Positions 23,763-31,342 of a stretch of DNA of 50,602 bases are shown piece after piece. The notes under the pieces are model-generated. The model ran no database searches and was not told where the DNA came from. It worked only from the letters and a program-made list of their open reading frames with translations. Origin of the DNA: Paraburkholderia piptadeniae (GTDB lineage Bacteria; Pseudomonadota; Gammaproteobacteria; Burkholderiales; Burkholderiaceae); assembly GCF_900007165.1 (NCBI RefSeq), contig NZ_CYGY02000073.1, positions 1-50,602 of the forward strand, written 5' to 3'. Position 1 is the stretch's first letter; each line of letters opens with the position of its first letter. Both the position numbers and the translations under genes were made by a program.

Positions 23763-24539
23763 TCAGAGCCGCGCGAGCGCGGCGCTGTCGAGAATGCGGA
23801 TCTGCTTGCCGCGTGCATGCACGAGCCGCTCCTGCTGGAGCTTCGAGAACATCCGGCTGGCCGTTTCGAGCGTGATGCCGAGATAGCTGCCGATCTCGCA
23901 GCGCGTCATGCGCATGTTGAACTCGGTCGCCGAGTAGCCGCGCGTGCCGTAGCGCTCCGCCAGATTCAGCAGAAACGCGGCGACGCGCTGCTCCGCGCGC
24001 ATCGTGCCGAGCAGCAGGATCACGTTCGCTTCTCGCACGATTTCCCAACTCATCATTCTGTGCAGATGCCGCTGCATCGGCTTGATTTCGCGGCACAGGT
24101 TCTCGAGCGGCTCGAACGGAATCACGCAGACGGTGCTGCGTTCGAGCGCGACCGCGCCGCAACGATGCTGGCCGCCGGCGATGCCGTCCAGCCCGAGTGT
24201 TTCCCCTGAGATCTGGAATCCCGTCACCTGCTCGCGTCCCTCGCGATGCATGACGACGGTCTTGAACGAGCCGCTGCGCAGGACGTAGACGCTGTGAAAC
24301 GGATCGTTCGCGCGATAGAGGTTAGCGCCGCGCTGCACGGTGCGCACTTCGCAGACGAGCGAGTCCACTTGCGCGAGTTCGTCGGCGTTGAGATCGGCGG
24401 GGTTGCACAGCGTGTTGAGCGCCCATTGCGAGCAGCGGGGCGCCGGATGCAGTGCCGCGCCCGCGTTTAACCTGCGCACGAGGTCCGGTGCCTGGCTGAA
24501 TGGGAGGGGCGAGTTCGTCGGCGCGTCGGCAAACAGCAT
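23763..24539 (-). CDS. FNR/CRP-family regulator with an altered [4Fe-4S] ligand set
   Basis: A 258-residue regulator aligning along its whole length with FNR: N-terminal cysteine region, cNMP-like beta-barrel (about 65-150), dimerisation helix and C-terminal HTH with ETASR in the recognition helix, the ExxSR that reads TTGAT-N4-ATCAA boxes in E. coli FNR. Of the four cluster ligands, Cys36, Cys45 and Cys138 are present at exact FNR spacing, but the second is Trp39. Two extra cysteines (63, 127) exist. In E. coli FNR loss of that ligand abolishes cluster-dependent activity, so oxygen sensing may be lost or changed here. The start at 24539 has AAGGAGG five bases upstream. It follows the response regulator on the same strand after 128 nt. 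Confidence 0.85.
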   Translation of the reverse strand: MLFADAPTNSPLPFSQAPDLVRRLNAGAALHPAPRCSQWALNTLCNPADLNADELAQVDSLVCEVRTVQRGANLYRANDPFHSVYVLRSGSFKTVVMHREGREQVTGFQISGETLGLDGIAGGQHRCGAVALERSTVCVIPFEPLENLCREIKPMQRHLHRMMSWEIVREANVILLLGTMRAEQRVAAFLLNLAERYGTRGYSATEFNMRMTRCEIGSYLGITLETASRMFSKLQQERLVHARGKQIRILDSAALARL

Positions 24540-24667
24540 GATGGCCTCCTTCAAGGGAACGCGCATGCGGGCCATGATGCACGCGCGGTGGTGTTGTCCC
24601 GCTTTCGCGTCATTGCGGAAGAGCGGCGCGGGCGGGCGATGTCGGCGTTGTATTGCGCGTGGTGCGC

Positions 24668-25315
24668 TCACGGTTCCTCGCTGTCGTCGAACAGTCTGTG
24701 GCGCATCGCGTAGCGGACGAGCGCCGTGCCGTGCGGCATCCGCATCTTCTCGAGGATGCGGGCCTTGTAAGTGCTGACGGTCTTCGTGCTCACGCACAGT
24801 TGCGTCGCGATCTCGCCGATTCTTTCTCCCGCCGTGATGCGCCGGAACACGTCGAATTCGCGTCTGCTGAGCCGCTGATGCGGCAGTGTTTCGACGGGCT
24901 CGGGCGGATTGCGAGCGATCTGCCCGGCCATTGCGACGCTCATGTGGATACCGCCGCTGGCGATCGTCGTCAGCGCGCCGATCAACTCGCCGCTTGCGCT
25001 TTCGCTGGTCAGATAACCCGATGCGCCCGCCTTGAATGCGCGCATCGCGTACTGCTCGTCGCCGTTCATCGTCAGCGCGAGTACCTGGATGCCCTGATCG
25101 ATCTCCCTGATTTCGCGGATCAACTCGACGCCGGTGTGGCTCGCGATCGACGCATCGAGTATCAGGATGTGCGCTTGCGTCGTGCGCACCAGTGCGATCG
25201 TGCTGGCCGAATCGGCTGCTTCGCCGGCGACTTCGAAGTCAGGCAAGCGCAGCAGAATGTGGCGAATGCCTTCGCGTATCAATGCGCGATCGTGTGCAAT
25301 GAGGATGCGGATCAT
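24668..25315 (-). CDS. NarL/FixJ-type response regulator lacking the conserved receiver lysine
   Basis: A 215-residue protein: receiver domain (about 1-120) and LuxR-type HTH (about 148-210; LSRREFDVFRRITAGERIGEIATQL, then STKTVSTYKARILEKM). The phospho-acceptor Asp54 (LILDAS), Asp9 of the acidic pocket and Thr82 are present. The otherwise near-invariant Lys of GYLTK is Ser104 (GYLTSES, codon AGC). Without that lysine, phosphorylation-driven switching is usually impaired, so this may be an atypical or constitutively acting regulator. No sensor kinase gene lies nearby. The start at 25315 begins the receiver fold. It lies upstream of the FNR homologue, possibly in one transcript. Confidence 0.88.
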   Translation of the reverse strand: MIRILIAHDRALIREGIRHILLRLPDFEVAGEAADSASTIALVRTTQAHILILDASIASHTGVELIREIREIDQGIQVLALTMNGDEQYAMRAFKAGASGYLTSESASGELIGALTTIASGGIHMSVAMAGQIARNPPEPVETLPHQRLSRREFDVFRRITAGERIGEIATQLCVSTKTVSTYKARILEKMRMPHGTALVRYAMRHRLFDDSEEP

Positions 25316-25532
25316 GAGTGCGGCTCTATAAGTTGAAAGGGCGTTCAAGGGGAACGCGTTCTCACGCGCGAGTGGCACGATTCAAGTGTCGTCGCGCGTA
25401 ATGTCATTTCGATCGCGTTGTCGATTAATTAATGCATTCACCATGTTTGATATCGCTTATGTAACTACCGGATAGCCGGCATTTCATTGTTGAAAACAAA
25501 GCGGATTGGTCTCGCATGGGAATAATTTGTCC

Positions 25533-25548
25533 CCCTCCAAACGGAGGG
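25533..25548. repeat. GC-rich 6-bp hairpin
   Basis: CCCTCC and GGAGGG separated by AAAC, inside an AT-rich intergenic stretch. There is no adjacent T-run on either strand strong enough for a terminator, so it is recorded as a structure only. Confidence 0.4.
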
Positions 25549-25917
25549 TGCCACTTCGACTTTTCTCGACATAGACTCTCTGCTAATCGGTCGGAGATGT
25601 AACCAGATGTTGCCGGAAGCGCGCCGCGAGCGGCGTGCGCCAACGCACCGGATGCGCGCGACTCAACGATGTATTCAGCGCTCCGCCACATGTCGTTTTG
25701 CACACGCGCAATCAAATGCGCGAAGGAAAAAGATCTCCGCGTCAAGGCCAGCGACTCACAATTGTGTTCTGCATGTTTTCGCTTGCTCATCGGATGTCTC
25801 CATTACGATAGCGAGTTGGCAATGCAAACGGCGCTTTGCCGTATCGCGAGTCGAGATGTATATGATTTTTCCTTAAAAATAATATGTCCCATAGGATAAC
25901 TAAGAAATAGATGTGGT

Positions 25918-25934
25918 TGAAAACAGCATTTTCA
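25918..25934. promoter_or_regulatory. Inverted repeat just upstream of the LysR gene
   Basis: TGAAAA and TTTTCA around CAGCA, 20-36 nt before the start codon; a second small palindrome TTTTT-G-AAAAA (25935-25945) follows at once. The position suits autorepression by the LysR protein. Confidence 0.4.
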
Positions 25935-25953
25935 TTTTTGAAAAAGGTTTCTT

Positions 25954-26877
25954 ATGGATCTAAACGCGACTCGTATGTTCGTTACGGCAGTGCAGACGGG
26001 CACCCTTTCTGCTGCGGCAGCACGCCTTAACGTTCCGTTGCCCACGTTGAGCCGGCGCATCCGGCGGCTCGAGCGCGACTTGCGCGTGCAACTGATCGAG
26101 CGCGGCACACGGGGCGTGACGCTGACGCGCGCCGGCATGCAGTTTTATGAAACGACTGACTTCGGGATCGACTCATTGCTCAAAGCCGAGGACGTGCTGA
26201 GATCGGGGCAGGCTCACTACGAAGGCGTGCTCAGGCTTTCGTTGCCGCCTTCGTTCGAGCCATGGTGGGAAATGCTCGGCGATTTTCAGGAGCGGTATCC
26301 TGCGATCAAGGTGTGTGTGTACACCAGCGAGCGCAATGTCGATCTGCGGCACGAGGGCATCGATGTTGCGCTGCGGGTTGGCCGGGTCGTCGAAGACAGC
26401 ATGGTGGCGCGGCGGCTTGTCAGCTACCGGCATGTGCTGGTGGCGAGTCCGTCGCTCGCCGAGCGCCTCGATCCCGATTCTCCCGAGGCGCTGCATTCGT
26501 GCCCGTGCGCGGTCTGGTCGAACCAGCCGAACGACGAGAGCAGCTGGCGCCTGGGCGACCAGGCGCTGCGCGGCAGCGTGAGGCTCGTCACGAACGACTA
26601 CCTTCATTTGCGCATTCGCGCGTTGCGTGGCGAGGTCGTGACGGAGCTGCCGCCGTTTCTCGCGGCGGACGCGATCCGCAATGGCACGCTGCGCGCTCTT
26701 TTCCCGAACCTCGTAATGCCCTTGCAGTACATCAGTCTCGTGTACCCGTCGCATCGCCATCCGTCGAGCCTCGTGAAGGCTTATCTCGACCATTGCGAGG
26801 AATATGTCGCTTCGTTCGAAGGGCTTGCCAACCAGGGGATGCACGCATCCGCAGCCGAGCGGCCGCCTCGCGCGTGA
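25954..26877 (+). CDS. LysR-family transcriptional regulator
   Basis: A 307-residue LTTR. The winged HTH is at residues 1-60 (FVTAVQTGTLSAAAARLNV, PLPTLSRRIRRLERDLRVQLIER), followed by the linker helix and a periplasmic-binding-protein-like effector domain (about 90-295; GVLRLSLPPSFEP..). The sequence resembles the CrgA-like LTTR subgroup. The start ATG has AAAAAGG at 25941-25947. No target gene is adjacent: upstream is a gene-free AT-rich region and the next gene is convergent, 9 nt from its stop. Effector unknown. Confidence 0.9.
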   Translation: MDLNATRMFVTAVQTGTLSAAAARLNVPLPTLSRRIRRLERDLRVQLIERGTRGVTLTRAGMQFYETTDFGIDSLLKAEDVLRSGQAHYEGVLRLSLPPSFEPWWEMLGDFQERYPAIKVCVYTSERNVDLRHEGIDVALRVGRVVEDSMVARRLVSYRHVLVASPSLAERLDPDSPEALHSCPCAVWSNQPNDESSWRLGDQALRGSVRLVTNDYLHLRIRALRGEVVTELPPFLAADAIRNGTLRALFPNLVMPLQYISLVYPSHRHPSSLVKAYLDHCEEYVASFEGLANQGMHASAAERPPRA

Positions 26878-26886
26878 CGCGAGCCT

Positions 26887-27741
26887 TCAGGCGCGCAGTT
26901 CGCTCAGGATCTGTTCCGCGAGATAGTCGCAAGGCGGACGATTCGAACGCGCGCTGCGCGCCAGAATGATTTCGAGTTCCGGCAGCTTCGGCAGGCCATG
27001 CGGCCGACCGAGCGTGACGAAGCGCTCGGGCACCGCGCAACGCGCGAGCGGCGCGACGGCGAGCCCGGCGTCGACCATGCTGAAGAGGCCCATCAGGCTC
27101 GGGCTTTCATACGACGTGCGATAGGCGATCTTCGCGCGCTCCAGCGCTTGCAGCGCGTTCGCGCGCGCGACGCTACCTGTGCCGAACACGGCGATGGGAA
27201 GCGGGCGTTCCTTCCACACTTCGCGTCCCGCGGCGGACGTGCCCGCCCAGACCATCGGTTCGAGCCGGATGAACTCGCCCGCGAGACCCTTGACGCGCGT
27301 CACGCACGCGAGATCGATCTTGTTGTCCTTCAAGAGCGGCGCCAGCGCATTGCTGGGCAGGCCGACCACCTGGATTTCGACTTTCGGATAGGTCGCCGAA
27401 AAATTGCGCAACACGGAGGGCAGCAGCGACGATGCGTAATCGTCGGGCACGCCGATCGCGACGCGGCCCTTCACATCGGGATGCACGACGGACGCCCACG
27501 CCTCGTCGCGCAGCGCGAGCATGCGCCGCGCGTAGGCGAGGAGCGTCTGGCCGTCCGGCGTCAGTGTCACGCTGCGCGGTCCGCGTATGAAGAGCGGCTT
27601 GCCGAGCGCCGCTTCGAGCGAACGTATCTGCATGCTCAGCGCCGATTGCGAGCGATGCACGAGCGTCGCGCCGCGCACGAAGCTGCCCGTATCGGCGATG
27701 GCGACGAACATCGCGAGCACGTCGAGGTCGAGGGCTTTCAT
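26887..27741 (-). CDS. LysR-family regulator, divergent from an aminotransferase gene
   Basis: A 284-residue LTTR with HTH at about 4-62 (LDVLAMFVAIADTGSFVRGATLV, SALSMQIRSLEAALGKPLF) and an effector domain from about 90 (GRVAIGVPDDYASSLLPSVL). It lies head to head with the aminotransferase gene, the usual arrangement of an LTTR and its target; the 132-nt gap carries a 23-nt inverted repeat (27784-27806). The effector is unknown. Its end nearly meets that of the other LysR gene (9-nt gap). Confidence 0.9.
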   Translation of the reverse strand: MKALDLDVLAMFVAIADTGSFVRGATLVHRSQSALSMQIRSLEAALGKPLFIRGPRSVTLTPDGQTLLAYARRMLALRDEAWASVVHPDVKGRVAIGVPDDYASSLLPSVLRNFSATYPKVEIQVVGLPSNALAPLLKDNKIDLACVTRVKGLAGEFIRLEPMVWAGTSAAGREVWKERPLPIAVFGTGSVARANALQALERAKIAYRTSYESPSLMGLFSMVDAGLAVAPLARCAVPERFVTLGRPHGLPKLPELEIILARSARSNRPPCDYLAEQILSELRA

Positions 27742-27783
27742 TCGCTGTTATCCGCCGTTATCCGTTGATCGGAAACATCAGAA

Positions 27784-27806
27784 ATATTGATCGAAATGTT
27801 CAATAT
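27784..27806. promoter_or_regulatory. LysR-type binding site between divergent genes
   Basis: ATATTGA and TCAATAT, perfect 7-bp arms separated by 9 nt, lying 43 nt from the LysR start and 68 nt from the aminotransferase start. AT-rich dyads of this size are typical LTTR recognition sites. Confidence 0.6.
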
Positions 27807-27815
27807 AACGCGTTT

Positions 27816-27829
27816 GCCTGAAGTCAGGC
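27816..27829. promoter_or_regulatory. Second palindrome in the LysR/aminotransferase gap
   Basis: GCCTGA-AG-TCAGGC, 6-bp arms with a 2-nt centre, ten bases from the LTTR dyad and nearer the aminotransferase gene. It could be an activation subsite or another regulator's operator. Confidence 0.35.
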
Positions 27830-27873
27830 GCGGCGGGCATACTGATTTTATCCGAGACCTTTCACACGCCACC

Positions 27874-29121
27874 ATGACGACGCCCGCCACCTACGACGAA
27901 TTCAAGCGCCTGAACATGCGGCTCGACATGTCGCGCGGCAAGCCATCGCCAGAGCAATTGGACCTGTCGCGAGCTTTGATCGACGAAGCGGGGACGGCGG
28001 GTTTCATGTCGCGCGATGGAATCGACTGCCGCAACTACGGTCATGTACTGGGCTTGCCGGAAGCGCGCGAGTTCGGCGCTCAACTGCTGGACGTCGACGC
28101 GGCGCAGGTCGTCGCGGCGGGCAATTCGAGCCTCGAACTGATGCACGATGCGCTCGTGTTCGCGATGCTGCACGGCGTGTCCGCTCATGTATCCAATCAC
28201 GCGCCATGGAGCCGGCAGCGCGAGGTCGCGTTTCTGTGCCCTGTGCCCGGATACGACCGGCACTTCGCGATCTGCGAGGCGCTGGGTATCCGCATGATCG
28301 CCGTGCCGATGACGCAGGACGCCCCCGACATGGACGCCGTCGAAGCGCTCGTCAAGCACGACGCGTCGGTGAAGGGCATCTGGTGCATGCCGCTCTACAG
28401 CAACCCATCGGGTGCGATCTGGTCGCGCACGACGATCGAGCGTCTCGCCGCGATGCCGACGGCCGCGAACGATTTCCGGCTCTTCTGGGATGACGCGTAC
28501 CGTTTTCATCATCTGACCGGCACGCGGCACGCGACGCCCGGCATCATCGAACTATGCGAGCAGGCGGGACATGCGGATCGCGCGCTGGTGTTCGCATCGC
28601 TGTCGAAAGTGACGCTCGCGGGTGGCGGCGTCGCGTTCCTCGCGTCGTCGCGGCGCAATGTCGACTGGTGGCAGCGGCATGCGAGCATTCGCACGATCGG
28701 CCCGGACAAGCTGAACCAGTTGCGGCACGTGCGCTATCTGCGCGACCGCGAAGGGCTCGAACATCTGATGGCGAAGCATCGTGCGCTACTGCGCCCGAAG
28801 TTCGACGCCGTCGTGGCCGAGTTCGACACACTGCTCGCCGATGTGCCCGGTGTATCGTGGAACCGGCCGGAAGGCGGCTACTTCATCAGCCTGTATGCGC
28901 CGAAGGGCCACGCGAAACGCACGGTCGCGCTCGCGGCCGACGCGGGACTCGTGTTGACGCCCGCAGGCGCCGCGTATCCGTACGGACGCGACGACGAAGA
29001 CCGGCATCTGCGTATCGCGCCGTCGTTTCCGTCGCTCGATGAGGTGACGCTCGCGGCGCGCGGCATCGCGCTGTCGCTGCGCCGCGCGCTGGAAGATGGC
29101 GCGGCGCTCGTAGCGGAATAG
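27874..29121 (+). CDS. PLP-dependent aminotransferase, MocR-type class I family
   Basis: A 415-residue fold-type I aminotransferase resembling the aspartate aminotransferase group called Aminotran_MocR: FKRLNMRLDMSRGKPSPEQLDLS at the N-terminus, AAGNSSLELMHDALVFAML, GIWCMPLYSNPSGA, the DDAYR motif and the PLP-lysine region FASLSKVTLAGGG, in which Lys forms the Schiff base. The amino donor is not predictable. There is no fused HTH. The ATG at 27874 starts the family-conserved region; codons upstream overlap the LysR-binding dyad. It is probably controlled by the divergent LysR. The MFS transporter gene follows after 120 nt and might be co-transcribed. Confidence 0.85.
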   Translation: MTTPATYDEFKRLNMRLDMSRGKPSPEQLDLSRALIDEAGTAGFMSRDGIDCRNYGHVLGLPEAREFGAQLLDVDAAQVVAAGNSSLELMHDALVFAMLHGVSAHVSNHAPWSRQREVAFLCPVPGYDRHFAICEALGIRMIAVPMTQDAPDMDAVEALVKHDASVKGIWCMPLYSNPSGAIWSRTTIERLAAMPTAANDFRLFWDDAYRFHHLTGTRHATPGIIELCEQAGHADRALVFASLSKVTLAGGGVAFLASSRRNVDWWQRHASIRTIGPDKLNQLRHVRYLRDREGLEHLMAKHRALLRPKFDAVVAEFDTLLADVPGVSWNRPEGGYFISLYAPKGHAKRTVALAADAGLVLTPAGAAYPYGRDDEDRHLRIAPSFPSLDEVTLAARGIALSLRRALEDGAALVAE

Positions 29122-29241
29122 CGAGCGCGTCGGCACGTACAAGCCACAAGCGCCGCAAACCGGTAGCGCGCGCAACAAACTGTAATGACGGGGACGCGAT
29201 GGAACTCGCCATCGCCGGCGGTTTTGCGGTAAAAGAAACGG

Positions 29242-30630
29242 ATGACCGACCGCGCCCGCATCATTCCGCTGATCGTTGCCTGTCCGCTGTTCCTGCAAAA
29301 CCTCGATACGTCGATCATGGCGACCGCGTTGCCGTCGATCGCGCGCTCGCTCGACGTCGAGGCGCTGCATCTGAATCTCGCGATCACCTCCTATCTGCTG
29401 AGCCTCGCGGTGTTTCTGCCCGCGAGCGGCTGGCTCGCCGACCGCTTCGGCGCGCGCCGCGTGTTCTGCTCGGCGATCGGTTTGTTTTCGTTCGCCTCCG
29501 CGCTGTGCGGGCTCGCCACATCGCTGCCGCAGCTCGTCGCGTTCCGCGTGCTGCAGGGCATGGGCGGCGCGATGATGGTGCCTGTCGGCCGCCTGATCCT
29601 GCTGCGCAGCGTGCCGCCCGCGCGGATGGTCGCGGCGATGGTGTGGTTCACGGTGCCGGGCGCCGTCGGCCGGCTGGCGGGGCCGCTGCTCGGCGGCTTC
29701 GTCGTGACGATCACGTCATGGCGCTGGATCTTTCTGCTGAACGTGCCGTTCGGCGTGATCGGCGTGCTGTGCGCGCTGGCCTTCGTCGACGATACGCACG
29801 AGCACATCGACGAGCGTTTCGATGTGCCCGGCTTCATTCTCCTTTCGACGGGGCTCGTCGGGCTGGTTGGCGGGCTCGACACGGCGGGCCGCGGACTCGT
29901 GCCGCAATGGGTGACCTTCGCGTTCACGGGCACGGGCGCGCTGTCGACGCTGCTGTACTGGCTCTATAGCCGCCGCTACGCGGACGCGATCATCGATCCC
30001 TTGCTACTGCGCTTCAAGGCGTACCGGACGGCCGTGCTCGGCGGCATGCCGCTGCGCATCGGCATCGGCGCGTCGCCGTTCCTGATGCCGTTGATGCTGC
30101 AACTGGGCTTCGGTCTCTCGCCGCTCACATCGGGGTCGCTGAGCGTCGCGACGGCCGTCGGCTCGCTCGCCGTGCGCGGCGTGATGGGCCTCGCGATTCG
30201 CCGCATCGGCTTTCGCACGGTGCTGATCGGCGCGACTTGCATGACGGGCTGCTTCTACGCATGCTATGGACTTTTCCGGCCGAGCACGCCGCATCTGCTG
30301 ATCTTCTGCGTGCTGCTGGTGGGCGGCCTGTTCAATTCGCTGGCGATGGTCACGCTCAATACGCTCGGCTATTCCGACATGCCCAAGCAGAAGATGAGCC
30401 GCGCGACTGCGCTCTCCGGCATGGCGCAGCAGCTCTCCGTGAGCGTGGGCGTCGCGTTCGGCGCGTCGCTGCTCGCACTGACGGCGCATCTGCACGGCGG
30501 CAGCGCCGCGCATCTCGCCGCGCGCGACTTCTCGCCGGCGTTTTTCGTCGTCGGCGCGGCGGTGCTGTGCTCGCTGTTCTTCTTCGTGAAGCTGTCGAAG
30601 GACGAGGGCGCGGAGTTGCGGCAGCGTTAG
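29242..30630 (+). CDS. MFS transporter, DHA2 (drug:H+ antiporter) type
   Basis: A 462-residue inner-membrane transporter with many hydrophobic segments. Typical DHA2 motifs are LDTSIMATALPSIARSL at the first helix, GWLADRFGARRVF (MFS motif A) in the first cytoplasmic loop, RVLQGMGGAMMVPVGR (motif B region) and PGAVGRLAGPLLGG (motif C of antiporters). It probably exports small organic compounds in exchange for protons; substrate unknown. It could work with the preceding aminotransferase, but nothing in the sequence proves this. The next gene is convergent, 27 nt away. Confidence 0.88.
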   Translation: MTDRARIIPLIVACPLFLQNLDTSIMATALPSIARSLDVEALHLNLAITSYLLSLAVFLPASGWLADRFGARRVFCSAIGLFSFASALCGLATSLPQLVAFRVLQGMGGAMMVPVGRLILLRSVPPARMVAAMVWFTVPGAVGRLAGPLLGGFVVTITSWRWIFLLNVPFGVIGVLCALAFVDDTHEHIDERFDVPGFILLSTGLVGLVGGLDTAGRGLVPQWVTFAFTGTGALSTLLYWLYSRRYADAIIDPLLLRFKAYRTAVLGGMPLRIGIGASPFLMPLMLQLGFGLSPLTSGSLSVATAVGSLAVRGVMGLAIRRIGFRTVLIGATCMTGCFYACYGLFRPSTPHLLIFCVLLVGGLFNSLAMVTLNTLGYSDMPKQKMSRATALSGMAQQLSVSVGVAFGASLLALTAHLHGGSAAHLAARDFSPAFFVVGAAVLCSLFFFVKLSKDEGAELRQR

Positions 30631-30657
30631 CCGGTTCGCTTTCTTGCGTTTGCGGCG

Positions 30658-31206
30658 TCAGCCGCGACGGCGCCGCGCAACGAACTCGCCTTCTAGATTC
30701 CACGAGATGCCGTCATCGGCGAGTGCGACGCCTGTCCAGCGGAATGAGTCGTCGGTGATGTCGGTGAAGTTCCAGCGGATCGGCGTGCCGTTCGCGCGCG
30801 TGCCGATCTGCACGATATCGCGGCCGGCTTTCCTGCCGATCAGCTCGTCGCGCTGGCCGTTCACGGGGTTGATGTACGTGACGCGCCACGCGCCGATCGA
30901 CGGGTCCCAGACGCGCAGCGTCGTGCCGTACATGTCGAGGCCGGGCTCGCGTTGCGCGCTACGGTCCGCGCGGCGCGGCATGATCCAGACGTCCTGCACC
31001 GCGCGTCCTTCGAGCGCCCAGCCGAAGTGAATCTCGCCCGTGAGGCGCCGCTCGCGCACATCGACGCGATAGTGCAAAACGTCCATGTCCCAGCTGCCGA
31101 CGAGCCAGCCATACAGATCGTCGGCGGCATCGATATCCGCTGCGCGGCCAGGCGCGGCGAGTGCGGCGTGAAAGCCAGAAGCAAGCCCATGGTCCAATGC
31201 GTTCAT
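30658..31206 (-). CDS. Conserved-looking 182-aa protein, function unknown
   Basis: A soluble 182-residue protein with no signal peptide. It reads as a beta-rich, lipocalin-like small domain: DLYGWLVGSWDMDVLHYRVD, GEIHFGWALEGRAVQDVW, YGTTLRVWDPSIGAWRVTYINP and, near the end, FRWTGVALADDGISWNLEGEF. The pattern of a volume of W-D/E strands resembles DUF1579-type proteins, but this is only a resemblance. The start at 31206 follows GGAG about 8 nt upstream. It is divergent from an AraC gene across a four-copy 13-nt repeat and is its likeliest target. Confidence 0.7.
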   Translation of the reverse strand: MNALDHGLASGFHAALAAPGRAADIDAADDLYGWLVGSWDMDVLHYRVDVRERRLTGEIHFGWALEGRAVQDVWIMPRRADRSAQREPGLDMYGTTLRVWDPSIGAWRVTYINPVNGQRDELIGRKAGRDIVQIGTRANGTPIRWNFTDITDDSFRWTGVALADDGISWNLEGEFVARRRRG

Positions 31207-31218
31207 TGCATGTTGCTC

Positions 31219-31270
31219 CGTTTGACAGGTTCGGTTGAAGAGTCCGGTTGAAGGGCCCGGTTGAAAAGGG
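31219..31270. repeat. Four 13-nt direct repeats (CGGTTGAA) in a divergent promoter
   Basis: CGTTTGAC at 31219, then CGGTTGAA at 31232, 31245 and 31258, each start exactly 13 nt apart. The last five bases of each unit vary. The array begins about 13 nt from the start codon of the 182-aa gene, in its leader/promoter, and ends about 72 nt before the AraC start. Confidence 0.7.
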
Positions 31271-31342
31271 CGGCCAGGCGTGGCGCTGTGCGCCTGCCGC
31301 CGATGTGATAAAACAATCGTACGGACCCGGCGAGGTGACATC

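Larger units (their letters stand above)
25316..25953. other. AT-rich divergent region between response regulator and LysR genes
   Basis: 638 nt, clearly less GC-rich than the surroundings, with no convincing gene; a 121-codon minus-strand frame (25425-25790) has no family resemblance or good ribosome-binding site. It contains a perfect hairpin CCCTCC-AAAC-GGAGGG (25533-25548) and inverted repeats next to the LysR start. I found no TTGAT-N4-ATCAA box. Confidence 0.5.

Noticed and set aside
25425..25790. 121-codon minus-strand frame in the AT-rich region
   Set aside because: No recognisable domain, no good start site, and composition unlike the surrounding genes. Left as unproven.
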